Source: UBA2862 sp045637485 (GTDB lineage: Bacteria; Bacillota; Clostridia; Christensenellales; Aristaeellaceae). Taken from it: 7,788 nucleotides of DNA. Location of the stretch: contig JAZTZK010000162.1 in NCBI GenBank assembly GCA_045637485.1, positions 1 to 7,788 of the forward strand. Reading direction: 5' to 3'. The position numbers and the translations under genes are program-made. Each line of letters starts with the position of its first letter. Within the stretch, counting starts at the first letter, position 1. The notes beneath the pieces were generated by a model. That model saw nothing but the letters and a program-made list of their open reading frames with translations, searched no databases and had not been told where the DNA came from. Of the stretch, positions 5,631-7,788 are shown one piece after another.

Positions 5631-6368
5631 TCAGCCCTTCAATGCCGCCTCGGCCTTCTCCACAAATCGACGCTGTACGGGCTCCAGCGCGCCCAGACCC
5701 GTCAGGCGGACGCGGACATCGAAGCTCCTGGAGAGCAGTATGTTCTTCCAGGAGTCAGGCGCGTCTCCCGCCAGGTCGTTTGTGGCATGGTCCCCGGCCA
5801 CCAGCATCAGCGGCATCAGCGTCAGCGCCTTGCCGGGCACGGCTTCCAGCGCGTCCAGTATGCCGTCCAGCGCGTATCGCCCCTCCACGCAGGCCAATCT
5901 CACCCGATCGGTCAAAACCAACCGAAGTCGGTTATAGGTTTCGTCAGCCACATGGTCGGTACCGTGGCCCATCACCAGCAGCGTGCGGCCCTCCCCGGCG
6001 GCGATGCCGTCCAGTAAATCGGCCATCCACTTCAAATCCGCTTCGGTGTCAAGCAGCGGCGCGGACACGGGCAGGCCATCCGCGACGGCGATCACCCGCT
6101 CGTATTCCCTGCCCCGGATCATGTGCGTGGGCACGAGCGTGATATTCTCGCAGCCCTCGGCGTGCAGGCGCGCCAGCGCTTCCGCTTCGTTCTCCACAGT
6201 CTCGCCCCGGGCTGCCAGCCTGCGCGCAATGATCCGCGAGGTCCACGCCCTGTTGAAATCGCGGTCCGGAAAGGCCGCGGCCAATGCCCGCTCCACCGGG
6301 CGAATGCAGCTCGCCTCGGCGTCCGCATGGGTGGTGCCGAAGCTGACGACGACGATCGCCTTTTTCAT
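5631..6368 (-). CDS. cbiK: Sirohydrochlorin cobaltochelatase CbiK (anaerobic B12 pathway)
   Basis: This 245-residue chelatase inserts Co2+ into sirohydrochlorin (or its precorrin-2 form) early in anaerobic cobalamin synthesis. Recognisable CbiK elements are VVSFGTTHADA at 7-17, WTSRIIARRL at 42-51, LVPTHMIRGREYERV at 78-92, MGHGTDH at 133-139 and PLMLVAGDHATNDLAG at 186-201, ending GLGALEPVQRRFVEKAEAAL. His135 and His194 correspond to the two metal-binding histidines of the family. There is no signal peptide, so it is cytoplasmic, unlike the periplasmic CbiK variant of sulfate reducers. The length is normal for the family. An AG-rich ribosome binding site (AGAGGG) precedes the ATG. It lies 36 bp after recG on the same strand with no promoter visible between, so the two are probably co-transcribed; no other cobalamin gene is in view. 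Chelation of nickel or iron by the same fold is a minor alternative. Confidence 0.93.
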   Translation of the reverse strand: MKKAIVVVSFGTTHADAEASCIRPVERALAAAFPDRDFNRAWTSRIIARRLAARGETVENEAEALARLHAEGCENITLVPTHMIRGREYERVIAVADGLPVSAPLLDTEADLKWMADLLDGIAAGEGRTLLVMGHGTDHVADETYNRLRLVLTDRVRLACVEGRYALDGILDALEAVPGKALTLMPLMLVAGDHATNDLAGDAPDSWKNILLSRSFDVRVRLTGLGALEPVQRRFVEKAEAALKG

Positions 6369-6404
6369 CTGTCCCTCTCCCCTGTCCCTCTCTTATGTAT
6401 GATC

Positions 6405-7788
<1,384 letters not shown>

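Overview
The window reads as a GC-rich, low-intergenic stretch of a Gram-positive anaerobe, most likely a gut-type Clostridia (Firmicutes) lineage. The grounds are strong GGAGG ribosome binding sites, an anaerobic-type cobalt chelatase (CbiK), a UDP-glucose dehydrogenase close to the streptococcal HasB type, and a repeat-rich exported protein of the kind common in gut Firmicutes. This placement is inference; no rRNA or other phylogenetic marker besides RecG is present. All supported genes are on the minus strand, so they are best read from high to low coordinates.

Right part (about 5631-7788): the C-terminal two thirds of the recombination helicase RecG, running off the right edge, followed 36 bp later by cbiK, a cytoplasmic sirohydrochlorin cobaltochelatase. 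A 267-bp gap follows. It holds a strong inverted repeat without a U-tract and then a probable promoter with a small dyad over its -10 box.

Middle (1960-5363): a tight three-gene operon. Gene order is (i) a UDP-glucose 6-dehydrogenase carrying an N-terminal Cro/CI-type (XRE) DNA-binding domain, (ii) a GHMP sugar-1-kinase that resembles plant galacturonokinase rather than ordinary galactokinase, and (iii) a short RmlA-like sugar-1-phosphate nucleotidyltransferase. The spacings are 3 nt and then a 4-nt ATGA overlap, so the three are almost certainly co-translated. Together they could make UDP-glucuronate from UDP-glucose and convert a free uronic acid (probably galacturonate) to its 1-phosphate and then to an NDP-uronate. 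The attached DNA-binding domain could let the enzyme regulate the operon. This operon is the most interesting content of the window.

Left-middle (1394-1959): 566 bp without a gene. From the operon end leftward it holds a structured block with four 24-bp tandem repeats enclosed by an 8-bp inverted repeat, a 23-bp hairpin that may end the operon, a good promoter reading leftward, and a roughly 190-nt leader with two hairpins.

Left end (1-1393): the N-terminal 464 residues of a large exported or surface protein, cut by the window edge. It has an N-terminal membrane/signal segment, two divergent copies of one domain, an acidic linker, and a perfectly periodic 12-residue E/P/Q repeat (36 bp in DNA) still running at the edge.
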